Below, piece by piece: positions 1 through 8,953 of a stretch of 64,000 bases of DNA; position 1 is the first letter of the stretch, and every line of letters starts with the position of its first letter. The position numbers were made by a program, and so were the translations under genes. A model generated the notes under the pieces. It made no database searches, was not told where the DNA came from, and was given only the letters and a program-made list of their open reading frames with translations. Origin of the DNA: an uncultured Desulfobulbaceae bacterium (lineage in GTDB: Bacteria > Desulfobacterota > Desulfobulbia > Desulfobulbales > Desulfobulbaceae); contig CAMYLK010000007.1 of assembly GCA_947259225.1 (NCBI GenBank), forward strand, positions 1-64,000, in the 5' to 3' direction.

Positions 1-176
<176 letters not shown>

Positions 177-227
177 TTACCGGATCCCGGAAAGGTTCCG
201 GCCTAAAAACTGTTGTCAGTCTACTAA

Positions 228-244
228 GGGCAAGGAACATGCCA
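228..244 (-). promoter_or_regulatory. Sigma54 promoter of nifH
   Basis: On the minus strand the bases read TGGCATGTTCCTTGCCC, matching the -24/-12 consensus TGGCACG-N4-TTGCW with the GG and GC dinucleotides at the right spacing. Transcription should start near 218, about 100 bases before the nifH start codon. Confidence 0.85.
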
Positions 245-343
245 CTTGGAGCTTATTTTTATTTTTTATTTAAAATCAAGAGGTTGGACTGAAATATAGG
301 GATTTCTTGTTAGGTACCACTTCTCAATCGAAGGGTTCGCGAT

Positions 344-359
344 TGTTACAAACGTTACA
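344..359. promoter_or_regulatory. NifA upstream activator site (TGT-N10-ACA)
   Basis: The bases TGTTACAAACGTTACA fit the NifA-binding pattern TGT-N10-ACA exactly. The site is about 100 bases upstream of the nifH -24 element on one side and about 175 bases upstream of the nifA -24 element on the other, so one activator site could serve both divergent promoters. Confidence 0.75.
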
Positions 360-500
360 CAGAAGAGCAAAGGTGACAATTATGTAGAACTAGATTCCTG
401 TCAGTAGCGAGAGTATTCCTGGCAGGAAACATGACATATTTGGAATATTAACACCTGTTCGTGCCGGCCCTTTTACCGAAAGAACATTCTTGTTGCCTAT

Positions 501-519
501 TAGCAGGGCGATCCTGCTA
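501..519. repeat. Inverted repeat upstream of nifA
   Basis: TAGCAGG and CCTGCTA form a perfect 7-bp inverted repeat around a 5-base centre, ending 15 bases before the sigma54-like -24 element of nifA. It could be an operator for a repressor or a hairpin. No T-tract follows, so it is not an intrinsic terminator. Confidence 0.4.
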
Positions 520-533
520 CACTTTCCTGACAA

Positions 534-549
534 TGGTACGGATATTGCT
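534..549 (+). promoter_or_regulatory. Sigma54-type promoter of nifA
   Basis: TGGTACGGATATTGCT matches TGGCACG-N4-TTGCW at all but one base and has GG (535-536) and GC (547-548) at the standard spacing. It predicts a start site near 560, about 50 bases before the nifA ATG, so nifA itself is probably under sigma54 control by NifA or an NtrC-type activator. Confidence 0.7.
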
Positions 550-611
550 ATCTCAATAATAATTAGTGAATTGAACAAACTTATGAAACTTTGCGGAGAG
601 ATTAAACGGCA

Positions 612-2225
612 ATGGATACTGCAACTGGTAAAAGAGAGCATATTAACATAGACTGCAAAACTGCCGTGATTGAGGTAGAGGCCCTGCATAGAATCTCCGG
701 ATTAATTAGTACAGTTGTGCATTTGGATTCGACTCTGTCAGATATCCTTCAGGTGCTGCATGAGACTCTGGACATGGAAAGGGCTACCCTCGTTCTCCTG
801 GATGACAGCAGGAAAAATCTGGCAATCAGGGCCTCATACGGATTATCAGTCGAAGAGGAAAAGCGCGGGGTATATGGACTCCAGGAAGGTGTTGTTGGGC
901 ATGTATTCAAAAGCGGGTCGCCTTTTATTGTGCCGGACGTCAACAGCGAGCCCTTGTTTCTCAACAGGACAGGAGCACGTGACAAGATAAAAAAATCGAC
1001 AATCTCGTTTGTCGGAGTCCCTATTGTTCTCAAAGGGGATGTTGTAGGGGTTCTTACGGTTGACAGGTTGTTCGGTCCCGAGGTTTCATTTGAAGAGGAT
1101 GTCAGGTTCTTGACTGTTCTTTCAACCCTTATCGCGCAATTTCTGAGCCTGCAACAGGCCATCAACAAAGACCGTGCCCATCTTGTCAAAGAAAATCGCA
1201 ACCTCAAGGCTGAACTGCATGGCCGCTATAGCAGGCATTACATAATCGGCCATTCCAAACCTATGCAAGAGGTGTTCTGGACCATTGAAAAAGTCGCACC
1301 CAGCAATGCCACTGTCCTCATGACCGGTGAATCCGGAACGGGTAAAGAATTGGTAGCACGGGCAATTCATCAGGCCAGTAAACGAAAGGACAATCCCTTT
1401 ATCAAAGTCAATTGTGCGGCATTACCCGAAAACCTCCTTGAAAGCGAACTGTTCGGCCATGAGAAAGGTGCATTTACCGATGCGGTAATTGCCAGACCTG
1501 GACGATTTGAGCTGGCAAACTCAGGCACATTGTTTCTCGATGAAATAGGAGAACTCCCCCTTGCGTTGCAGGCAAAAATACTCAGGATACTTCAGGAAAA
1601 AGAATTTGAACGGGTGGGGGGTACCAGTACTTTGAAGGCTGATGTTCGCGTCCTGGCAGCTACAAACATCAATTTTGAAGAAGCTATAAGGAACGGCGCT
1701 TTTCGCTCCGACCTATACTACAGGCTTAACGTAGTGCCGATAAATTTGCCGCCACTGCGTGAAAGACCGGAAGACATTCCCCTCCTGCTGGATCATTTCC
1801 TTCAGTCGAGCAACAAGCGTAATGAGAAAAAAATGAGAATGAGCAGAGAGTTTCTCGACTTTCTCACAAAGTACCCTTGGCCCGGAAATGTCCGTGAGAT
1901 GCAGAACCTGATCGAAAGACTCGTTATCCTGGCGGAAACTGATGTTATAAGGGTAAGTGACCTGCCAGCTATGGTCCTCAATTATGACAATAGCAATCTG
2001 TCTCCAATGAGTTACTCACAGAACACGGCAACTTTTCCCGAGGTGACTTCACCGAAAAGGCAGTCCCTCCGTTCACTTGAAGACATGGAACGCCACGAAG
2101 TTGAAACAGCGCTTAAGCGTCATGGCTGGGTACAGGCTCGGGCAGCAAGGGAACTGGGACTGACCCAGAGGCAGATAGGATATAGAATTAAGAAATACAA
2201 ACTCAGCCGACCAGAGATGATCTAG
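612..2225 (+). CDS. nifA: NifA, sigma54-dependent nif activator
   Basis: This 537-residue activator has the NifA layout. An N-terminal GAF domain (about 25-180) is followed by a linker, a central AAA+ domain (about 208-440) and a Fis-type helix-turn-helix at the C-terminus (about 495-530). Walker A is GESGTGKE (239-246) and Walker B is GTLFLDE (305-311). The sigma54-contacting loop reads GAFTDA (286-291) rather than GAFTGA. The linker lacks the Cys-X4-Cys motif of oxygen-sensitive alphaproteobacterial NifA. It should bind TGT-N10-ACA sites and open sigma54 promoters of nif genes. Divergence from nifH, adjacency to nifV and a sigma54-type promoter upstream support the name. The ATG follows a GGAGAG sequence at 595-600. 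Confidence 0.93.
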   Translation: MDTATGKREHINIDCKTAVIEVEALHRISGLISTVVHLDSTLSDILQVLHETLDMERATLVLLDDSRKNLAIRASYGLSVEEEKRGVYGLQEGVVGHVFKSGSPFIVPDVNSEPLFLNRTGARDKIKKSTISFVGVPIVLKGDVVGVLTVDRLFGPEVSFEEDVRFLTVLSTLIAQFLSLQQAINKDRAHLVKENRNLKAELHGRYSRHYIIGHSKPMQEVFWTIEKVAPSNATVLMTGESGTGKELVARAIHQASKRKDNPFIKVNCAALPENLLESELFGHEKGAFTDAVIARPGRFELANSGTLFLDEIGELPLALQAKILRILQEKEFERVGGTSTLKADVRVLAATNINFEEAIRNGAFRSDLYYRLNVVPINLPPLRERPEDIPLLLDHFLQSSNKRNEKKMRMSREFLDFLTKYPWPGNVREMQNLIERLVILAETDVIRVSDLPAMVLNYDNSNLSPMSYSQNTATFPEVTSPKRQSLRSLEDMERHEVETALKRHGWVQARAARELGLTQRQIGYRIKKYKLSRPEMI

Positions 2226-3356
2226 TTACAGTATTTGCCGGGCGAGAGACACCAGGTCCAACTCGCCCAATGGCGTTCCTTTTTGTCTGGCGGTTTGCCG
2301 AATATGCACGACAAGTTCGTCCACACTTTCTCCCGTCAGGTTAAATCCAAGCGTTGCCAGCCTGTTTCGAACAGCACCTTTTCCTGTTTTGCCACCAAAG
2401 AGAAGAGTACGCTTTCTTCCTATTTGTTCGGGTTCATACGGCTCATAGGTATCAGAATTTTGAAGCAAACCCAGTACATGCAGACCAGTCTCACACGTAA
2501 AAATAGCATCACCTACCACTGGTTGATTCGCAGGTATTGGTATATGAGATGCGTTGGAAACTACATTACAAAGATTATGCAATTCTCTGGGCCTGTAGCG
2601 ATTAAACCCCTTGATAAGGCTTAAGTAGCCAATAATTTCTTCCAGTCGACAATTGCCGGCTCGTTCACCCAGACCAAGTACAGTCGCATCAACCCAGCCA
2701 GCTCCGGCTTCAAGGGCTGCAATAGCATTTGCTGTCGCCATTCCAAAGTCATTGTGTGTATGGACCCCCACGGGAATAGATACGGCTCCCTGAATTTCTT
2801 TCACGAGCCGGGTTATAGTTCCGGGCGAGGCAATGCCTACAGTGTCTGCCAGCCGTAAACGTGAAGCCCCTGATCTGTCCACAACCTCAGCGACATGTTT
2901 GAGAAAATCAGTGTCAGCTCTGGTTGCATCTTCAAGCCCAACTGAAACAGTGGAAAATCCGAGTTGCAGGGCGGTTGTTATTGAGAGTTTAAGATTATCC
3001 AGTACCCATCTTTGATCACGATTAAGCTTTTCCCGCAAATGAATATCTGATACGGGCATGGAAAGAGAGAGTGTGTCGGGATTGCAACTGTTTGCGAACT
3101 GTATATCCTCAACGATACACCTGCTCCAGAGAGAAATCCGACATGTTCCATGTGTGATACGTAATGCTTCCGTAACAAGTGAGGAAAGTTCGGGTGAACG
3201 AGTGCTTGCAACCCCTATTTCAATCTCTTCAACTCCCAGGGCTGAGAGACATTGAACAATTTTCAACTTCTGGTCACGGCTGAAACTTACACCTGCTGTT
3301 TGCTCTCCCTCACGGAGGGTTGAGTCTATAATTCCTTTTAATGCAAAATCAGACAT
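2226..3356 (-). CDS. nifV: Homocitrate synthase NifV
   Basis: The 376-residue product belongs to the DRE-TIM metallolyase family. The N-terminal motif is DSTLREGEQTAGVSF and the metal-binding HTHNDFGMA lies near residues 198-206. In NifV this enzyme condenses acetyl-CoA with 2-oxoglutarate to homocitrate, the organic ligand of the FeMo cofactor. 2-Isopropylmalate synthases and citramalate synthases are relatives, but the length without a long regulatory C-terminus and the position next to nifA and nifH favour NifV. Its stop codon directly abuts the nifA stop codon, so the two genes meet tail to tail with no spacer and no visible terminator. Confidence 0.9.
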   Translation of the reverse strand: MSDFALKGIIDSTLREGEQTAGVSFSRDQKLKIVQCLSALGVEEIEIGVASTRSPELSSLVTEALRITHGTCRISLWSRCIVEDIQFANSCNPDTLSLSMPVSDIHLREKLNRDQRWVLDNLKLSITTALQLGFSTVSVGLEDATRADTDFLKHVAEVVDRSGASRLRLADTVGIASPGTITRLVKEIQGAVSIPVGVHTHNDFGMATANAIAALEAGAGWVDATVLGLGERAGNCRLEEIIGYLSLIKGFNRYRPRELHNLCNVVSNASHIPIPANQPVVGDAIFTCETGLHVLGLLQNSDTYEPYEPEQIGRKRTLLFGGKTGKGAVRNRLATLGFNLTGESVDELVVHIRQTARQKGTPLGELDLVSLARQIL

Positions 3357-3441
3357 TATTCTCTTCCATATAATTATTCGGCAATCATAAATGATGAAAA
3401 CTCATGTATTCATAATATCTCGTTGAGCATATGGGAGTTGT

Positions 3442-3457
3442 TGCAAATAACATGCAC
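3442..3457 (-). promoter_or_regulatory. Possible sigma54-like promoter of nifV
   Basis: The minus strand reads GTGCATGTTATTTGCA, a full match to the -12 part (TTGCA) and 5 of 7 bases at -24, but the first base of the key GG pair is T. It lies about 85 bases before the nifV start. Weak by sequence alone. Confidence 0.3.
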
Positions 3458-3608
3458 AAGAAAAAACAATTACCAAAAAAAAGAGGATAATCATATTTTC
3501 AAAAGAAGTGTTTTCTGAATTTTTCCTGATTCACAGCTTTAGCAACACTTGACACCTTGTTGTCCATAATAAAAAAATTCATCTCCAATTTGAGCAATAA
3601 GCTGCTCA

Positions 3609-3624
3609 TGTAAATTTTTGTACA
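3609..3624. promoter_or_regulatory. NifA-type site between nifV and glnB
   Basis: TGTAAATTTTTGTACA fits TGT-N10-ACA. It lies about 140 bases upstream of the glnB -24 element and about 150 bases upstream of the possible nifV promoter. The region is very AT-rich, so a chance match is more likely than at the nifH site. Confidence 0.5.
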
Positions 3625-3762
3625 ATTTTGTAAATACAATAAAAAATATATAACAAAAAAGTAGTCACTATTCTTTTGTGTCACGCTCTTCGATCCAATC
3701 ATCTTCTCGAAATTATCACGATAACAGCAGGTTGCAAACAAACGACATCTCGCTTGCTCACA

Positions 3763-3778
3763 TGGCACGCGAGTTGAT
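3763..3778 (+). promoter_or_regulatory. Sigma54-type promoter of glnB-amtB
   Basis: TGGCACGCGAGTTGAT has a perfect -24 element (TGGCACG) and TTG at the right distance, but the -12 GC is GA. The predicted start is near 3790, about 40 bases before glnB. glnK-amtB operons are commonly sigma54/NtrC controlled, which supports the call despite the -12 mismatch. Confidence 0.6.
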
Positions 3779-3819
3779 ATGTAAGCCACAAAGAGTTTGT
3801 TATTTTATACATACAATAA

Positions 3820-4170
<351 letters not shown>

Positions 4171-4197
4171 AGCACATTACGTAGAGGAGACAAACCA

Positions 4198-5517
4198 ATG
4201 CATATAAAAACAATACTTGCCATGCTGATCCTGGCAGCATTTTCAGCTGTCCCTGCATTTGCAGAGGAAACCAGTGTGGCCGACACCCTGATTAACCTGG
4301 CGTATTCCATCGACACATTCTACTTCCTCATGTCCGGCGCACTGGTCATGTGGATGGCTGCCGGCTTTGCCATGCTCGAAGCAGGCCTGGTACGAGGCAA
4401 GAACACAGTTGAAATTCTCACCAAGAACGTGGCCCTCTACTCCATCGCCTGCATCATGTACATGTTTGTTGGCTACAACATTATGTACGGCGGCGGACCA
4501 AACGGTTTTATCCCCGGACTCAGTTTTCTGCTTGGTGCTGATAATGCTGCAGATGCTGTTTTGAAAAGTGGCGGCGAAACCTATTACTCAGTTATGGCGG
4601 ATTTCTTCTTCCAGGTTGTTTTTGTCGCCACAGCCATGTCCATCGTTTCCGGTGCAGTTGCTGAGCGCATGAAATTATGGAGCTTTTTGGCTTTTGCAGT
4701 AGTCCTGACCGGCTTCATCTACCCAGTGGAAGGGTACTGGAAGTGGGGCGGAGGTTTTCTTGACAAACTGGGGTTCCTGGACTTTGCAGGTTCCGGAGTT
4801 GTTCATCTATGCGGAGCTTCAGCTGCTATTGCTGGCGTCCTTCTTCTTGGCGCAAGAAAAGGCAAATACGAAGGTGGGCGAGTTAAAGCTATTCCGGGAG
4901 CCAATTTACCGCTTGCAACCCTTGGTACATTTATCCTCTGGCTTGGATGGTTCGGTTTCAACGGTGGTTCAGAACTCAAGATCAGCAACATCGAGGAAGC
5001 AAATGCTGTCTCCATGGTCTTCGTTAACACTAACATGGCTGCAGCCGGTGGGCTTGTTGCTGCTTTGCTGCTCTCCCAGCTCTGGTTCGGCAAGGCTGAT
5101 CTCACCATGGCCCTTAACGGTGCCCTGGCAGGTTTGGTAGCCATTACGGCAGAGCCATTAACTCCAACCCCGATGATAGCAACTATCGTTGGCACTATTG
5201 GTGGACTTCTCGTTGTCGCATCCATCGTCTTTGTTGACAAGGCACGGATTGACGACCCTGTTGGTGCTATCTCCGTTCACGGTGTTGTAGGAATTTGGGG
5301 GCTGCTAGCAGTTGCATTCACAAACCCTGAAGGTTCACTTGTTGCACAGCTTACTGGAATAGGCGTCATTTTTGCCTGGGTATTTGGAACAAGCATAATT
5401 ACATGGGGCATCATCAAGGCGGTCATGGGTATCCGTGTTACAGAAGAGGAAGAACTCGAAGGCGTTGATATCTCAGAATGCGGCCTTGAGGCATATCCTG
5501 AATTTAGCAGCAAATAA
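4198..5517 (+). CDS. amtB: Ammonium transporter AmtB
   Basis: A 439-residue Amt/Rh family channel. A cleavable signal sequence ends at about AFA-EE (residue 21-22), as in other Gram-negative AmtB proteins, followed by about eleven membrane helices. The conserved Asp-Ala-Gly segment DFAGSGVVHLCG and the later ISVHGVVGIWG supply the two pore histidines. It takes up ammonium across the inner membrane and is gated by the PII protein encoded just upstream. A GAGGAG site lies before the ATG. A stem-loop follows the stop codon. Confidence 0.96.
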   Translation: MHIKTILAMLILAAFSAVPAFAEETSVADTLINLAYSIDTFYFLMSGALVMWMAAGFAMLEAGLVRGKNTVEILTKNVALYSIACIMYMFVGYNIMYGGGPNGFIPGLSFLLGADNAADAVLKSGGETYYSVMADFFFQVVFVATAMSIVSGAVAERMKLWSFLAFAVVLTGFIYPVEGYWKWGGGFLDKLGFLDFAGSGVVHLCGASAAIAGVLLLGARKGKYEGGRVKAIPGANLPLATLGTFILWLGWFGFNGGSELKISNIEEANAVSMVFVNTNMAAAGGLVAALLLSQLWFGKADLTMALNGALAGLVAITAEPLTPTPMIATIVGTIGGLLVVASIVFVDKARIDDPVGAISVHGVVGIWGLLAVAFTNPEGSLVAQLTGIGVIFAWVFGTSIITWGIIKAVMGIRVTEEEELEGVDISECGLEAYPEFSSK

Positions 5518-5531
5518 TCAAAACAATAATA

Positions 5532-5566
5532 AATACCGCCCTGGATGGTGTATTCAGGGCGGTATT
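5532..5566 (+). terminator. Stem-loop after amtB
   Basis: AATACCGCCCTG pairs perfectly with CAGGGCGGTATT (12 bp, 11-base loop) 15 bases after the amtB stop. The T-tract is poor, so termination may be partial or the hairpin may protect the mRNA end. Confidence 0.65.
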
Positions 5567-5596
5567 CTAAACTTAGACATTAAGGAGAAAACCACG

Positions 5597-6048
5597 ATGA
5601 ACTTAAAAAAATACAATTCCTGCGACAGTTGCAACAGCCGTTTTCTATTCAGGTGCAAGGCTATACAACCTTTGCTGAGGAGGGAAGTCCGACAGGTGAC
5701 CTTAGCGTCTTCCTCTTAAGCAAATATGTCTGGCGTGGTTATGAGCTTAGCAAGGACAGTATCGTCATTCAGCCATCCATGAGCGTTGGCTACAAGGGTT
5801 TTGGTTTTAATCTCTGGGGAAATTTAGATACTGACCAAGACACCACACTTTATGATGTTGATGGAGCGAACTTTAACGAAACAGACATGACTTTGTCGTA
5901 CGACGGCTCTGCAGGTATGGTCGGATACTCAATAGGGTATATTTATTACGGACTTGATGGTGCAGCTGATACCCAGGAAATATATGCTGGAGTCAGCGTG
6001 GACACTATTGCTGCACCAAGTTTGACTATTTATCGCGATTACGACAGG
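5597..6048 (+). pseudogene. Decayed outer-membrane porin-like gene
   Basis: A good start (AAGGAG at 5582-5587, ATG 5597) opens a gene that cannot be read in one frame. The first codons give MNLKK. One frame further the bases encode a signal-peptide core (IPATVATAVFYSGA). A second shift then enters the frame that encodes GYTTFAEEGSPTG and LSKYVWRGYELSKDSIVIQP, down to TIYRDYD near 6045. Such SKYVWRG beta-strand proteins (TorF-like or uncharacterised porin family) are about 230-270 residues, so the 3' half is missing. The coding match stops about 20 bases before the end of the convergent gene at 6069. The first shift falls in a run of seven A. Two frameshifts plus truncation indicate a dead gene, not a phase-variable one. 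Confidence 0.75.
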
Positions 6049-6068
6049 TTGTACGTCTGGCCGAAAGT

Positions 6069-6974
6069 TCAGTTGGACAGATACGGCAGATCACGCTCGA
6101 TGAATCTGGCAAGGTTGTCCAGTCCACGATCACGGGCACCGGCATCATACTCGACCTGTGCCTTCCTGGCTTCCACATCAGCACGTTCAAAAAGTCGCTG
6201 GCGTTCTTTGAAAGTTTTATGCCAGTAAGTATACTGTTCAAGGGCCATCTTTTTTATATTTCCCTGTTCTTTCAATGCAGCAATTCTGGAGTTAATTTTT
6301 GGCATTAAACCGAGGTGAGGAGACTTTTTTGAAATGGTAACATGGAAATGCTGAACAGTAGCCGGATTGTCCAGATATTCAACCTTGTCTTCGGCAAGGA
6401 GCATTTTTGAGTATATGACTGCCGGGTACAGGTCAATAATAAGGTAATCAGCAACATCCTCTGCCAGCATTTGAAAGGCCCTTTCATAGTTGGTGTATGT
6501 AACATCCAGCTTTTCCCGTATAAAAGTATCGAATTTTTCACCAAAGCTTTCGCCGGTATTCGCTACGCCTTTCTTGCCGACCAGGTTGTTCCAGGATGTA
6601 ATAGAAAATTTATCCCCTTTTTTTACCAGAATCACAACCGGACTCTTCAGGTAAGGAATTGAGTACTCCATGTATGTACGGCGCTCCTTATTGTCATACG
6701 CCGCCACGATCAGGTCAACTTCGCCTGTCTTCGCCCTGTTCTGTACCTCCTGCCAGTTTCCGGCCGGAGCGATGGTATATTTAACACCTTCAGTTTCAAG
6801 AATGGAGCTGACAAGCTCCGGGCCGATACCAGTCATCTTGCCGCTTCTCTCCCACATGACAGGAGGAGCCTCCGGGTTGCCCGAGGCCATGAGCTGCTCT
6901 CCTGCTAATGCAGGACAGAGCATTATAGAAAATAACAAAAAAAGGGAAGCCGGGGTGACAAGTAATTTATACAT
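6069..6974 (-). CDS. Periplasmic amino-acid-type binding protein
   Basis: A 301-residue protein of the SBP_bac_3 (PF00497) family. A signal peptide (MYKLLVTPASLFLLFSIMLC to ALAGEQ) precedes a two-lobe binding domain with the usual GIGPELVSSI and the ANTGESFGEKF segment. The C-terminus is a charged helix. No permease or ATPase is adjacent, so it may be an orphan binding protein or a sensory partner rather than part of a transporter. I place the start at 6974, where AAGGA precedes the ATG by eight bases. An open frame extends upstream to 7067 but would overlap sppA. Confidence 0.75.
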   Translation of the reverse strand: MYKLLVTPASLFLLFSIMLCPALAGEQLMASGNPEAPPVMWERSGKMTGIGPELVSSILETEGVKYTIAPAGNWQEVQNRAKTGEVDLIVAAYDNKERRTYMEYSIPYLKSPVVILVKKGDKFSITSWNNLVGKKGVANTGESFGEKFDTFIREKLDVTYTNYERAFQMLAEDVADYLIIDLYPAVIYSKMLLAEDKVEYLDNPATVQHFHVTISKKSPHLGLMPKINSRIAALKEQGNIKKMALEQYTYWHKTFKERQRLFERADVEARKAQVEYDAGARDRGLDNLARFIERDLPYLSN

Positions 6975-7033
6975 GGATGTGTCCTTCAGCCTATTGTTAT
7001 AAATGGATTTAACTTTCCATACCAGAGGACCTG

Positions 7034-8893
7034 TTAAAATGCAATTGCTGAATGAGGTATAAGACAATGGGCATAAATATTGGCCGGGTCACTCTCAAAA
7101 AGTGAGAAATCAAAATGCTGACCGATAATTTTCCACATAGGCTTAACCTGCATCCCGAAGAACTGATTCTGTTCAATTAAGTGCACAGTACTTTGGCCAA
7201 GTTGTTTTAACAATTCCTGCCCTGATGAAGCTGGTTCGCTGATATAGAGAGTAGAATATTCAGTCAGGCCAGCCAGCTTCCCGGCCGCAGCAATGGCATC
7301 GTCCAAGTTGCCCAGTTCATCAATAAGTCCCAGCTCTTTTGCTGTTTTCCCATCCCAGACTCTCCCTTTTGCAAGTTTTTCGACGTTGCTCCTTGGAATT
7401 TTTCGACCTTCAGATACAAGGTTAAGAAAACGGCTGTATACCTCCTCGACGCTGATCTGGATGGTCTTGGTCTGTTCTGGTGAGAGTGCAATAGTGGGAT
7501 TGTTGCTCCCTGCCATTTTGCTTGTTGCGATGCCGTCGCTGTAAATGCCGATTTTGGTTATGGATTTTTCAAATGTGGGGAGTATTCCAAAGATTCCTAT
7601 GGAGCCGGTAAGAGTTGAGGGTGAGGCAAAAATCCTGTCTGCAGAAGCTGATACCCAGTATGCTCCTGAAGCAGCCATGGATCCCATGGAAATGACAAGC
7701 GGTTTTCCTGATTTCTGCAGTTGGAGGAGTTCCTGTCGGATTTTCTCAGAAGCGATTGCGCTGCCCCCTCCGCTATCTATTCTCAGGATGAGGGCCTTCA
7801 CTTTTTCATCTCTTCTGGCCTGGCGAATAAGTTTACCCAGGGTTTTACTGCTTATTTGTCCGGGAACTTTATCACCGTAGACAATATTTCCCTGGGCCAC
7901 TATGAGACCAATAGCGTTTTGTTCTTGTGCCTCCCCTGTAAAGGAAGGAGTTATGGTCGTCATGTAATCCTTGAAAAGAATGTGTTTAAAGGATGTATCA
8001 TCAGCAGAGCGGCCTACGAGTTCACTCAGATATTTTTCGGTTTCATGCCTTGTTTTGATGGAGTCAACAAGGTTGGCATCAAGCGCCATACGGCTCGCAC
8101 TTCCATCTGCCTGGTCCATCAATTCTGGCATAGTATCAATGAATGTGCTGATGAAATCAGCGGAAAGATTCCGGTTGTCTGTGATTACCTTGCTGTAAAA
8201 ATTCCAGAGGTTTGTCAGCCATAGTCTGTTGGCAACTTTTGCCTCTCCCGACATATCGTTTCGCAGGAAAGGTTCAGTAGCGGATTTGAATGCTCCAACT
8301 TTGAAAATGTGAAAGTTAATAGCCAGTTTGTCTATGAGTTCTTTCATGTATAACCTGAAAATTCCGAAACCGCGAAGGCCGACACTCCCCATCGGGTTAA
8401 GGAGGATTTCATTTGCATATGAGGCAAGCATGTACTGTCCTTGGTTGTACTGGTCATCAACAGCGATGACATTTTTACCGGTTTTCTTGAAGTTCTCGAC
8501 AGCCAGGCCGATTGCATGGAGTTGGTTTAGGCTGCTTTGCCTCATTTCGGAAAGGGAAAGGACAATGAGATCAATCCTGTCGTCACCTGCTGCTGTATTA
8601 ATGGCGTCGAGAATGTCCTGCAGGAGTGTCTCTCTTGGTACCGGTACCCCCGCAATACCGTTAAATATCCTGGACAAGGGATTGATAGCTGTCGGTTCTT
8701 CAACCAGGTCTCCCGCGGGTGCTATTATCAGGGCACAGCCGTCAGGTACCTCGATCTCAGGCTGAAAATATACCGCCAGGATGACAAGGGCGATCATGAG
8801 AAAGACCAGGTTGGTGAAAAGCAGGCAGCCGGTGCTCATAAATTTCCATAACCAGTAAAAACAACGACCGAAAAAGACAAAAAGTTTTTTCAC
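7034..8893 (-). CDS. sppA: Signal peptide peptidase SppA, 67K type
   Basis: This 619-residue inner-membrane protease has one N-terminal membrane helix (about 20-42) and two tandem peptidase S49 domains. The catalytic lysine lies in VGAFKSATEPF in the first domain and the nucleophilic serine in GSMAASGAYWV in the second, as in Escherichia coli SppA. It degrades signal peptides left in the membrane after secretion. The start is GTG with GGAG seven bases upstream. The length matches the 67K family (about 618 residues), not the short SppA form. Confidence 0.93.
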   Translation of the reverse strand: MKKLFVFFGRCFYWLWKFMSTGCLLFTNLVFLMIALVILAVYFQPEIEVPDGCALIIAPAGDLVEEPTAINPLSRIFNGIAGVPVPRETLLQDILDAINTAAGDDRIDLIVLSLSEMRQSSLNQLHAIGLAVENFKKTGKNVIAVDDQYNQGQYMLASYANEILLNPMGSVGLRGFGIFRLYMKELIDKLAINFHIFKVGAFKSATEPFLRNDMSGEAKVANRLWLTNLWNFYSKVITDNRNLSADFISTFIDTMPELMDQADGSASRMALDANLVDSIKTRHETEKYLSELVGRSADDTSFKHILFKDYMTTITPSFTGEAQEQNAIGLIVAQGNIVYGDKVPGQISSKTLGKLIRQARRDEKVKALILRIDSGGGSAIASEKIRQELLQLQKSGKPLVISMGSMAASGAYWVSASADRIFASPSTLTGSIGIFGILPTFEKSITKIGIYSDGIATSKMAGSNNPTIALSPEQTKTIQISVEEVYSRFLNLVSEGRKIPRSNVEKLAKGRVWDGKTAKELGLIDELGNLDDAIAAAGKLAGLTEYSTLYISEPASSGQELLKQLGQSTVHLIEQNQFFGMQVKPMWKIIGQHFDFSLFESDPANIYAHCLIPHSAIAF

Positions 8894-8953
8894 TTCATGC
8901 TCCGCTTTTTATTTTTTTAACAAATTTTATGTATTGTGACCAACGGCAAACTT

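Noticed and set aside
390-689. A 99-codon minus-strand frame in the nifH-nifA intergenic region
   Set aside because: It overlaps the nifA start, the nifA sigma54 promoter and has no ribosome site or recognisable protein motif.
5597-5719. Phase-variable porin through the A7 tract
   Set aside because: A single slip would not restore the gene: a second frameshift lies downstream and the 3' part is missing.
6975-7067. An upstream extension of the amino-acid-type binding protein gene
   Set aside because: The extension overlaps sppA, adds a non-signal N-terminus and lacks a ribosome site; the ATG at 6974 has both a signal peptide and AAGGA.
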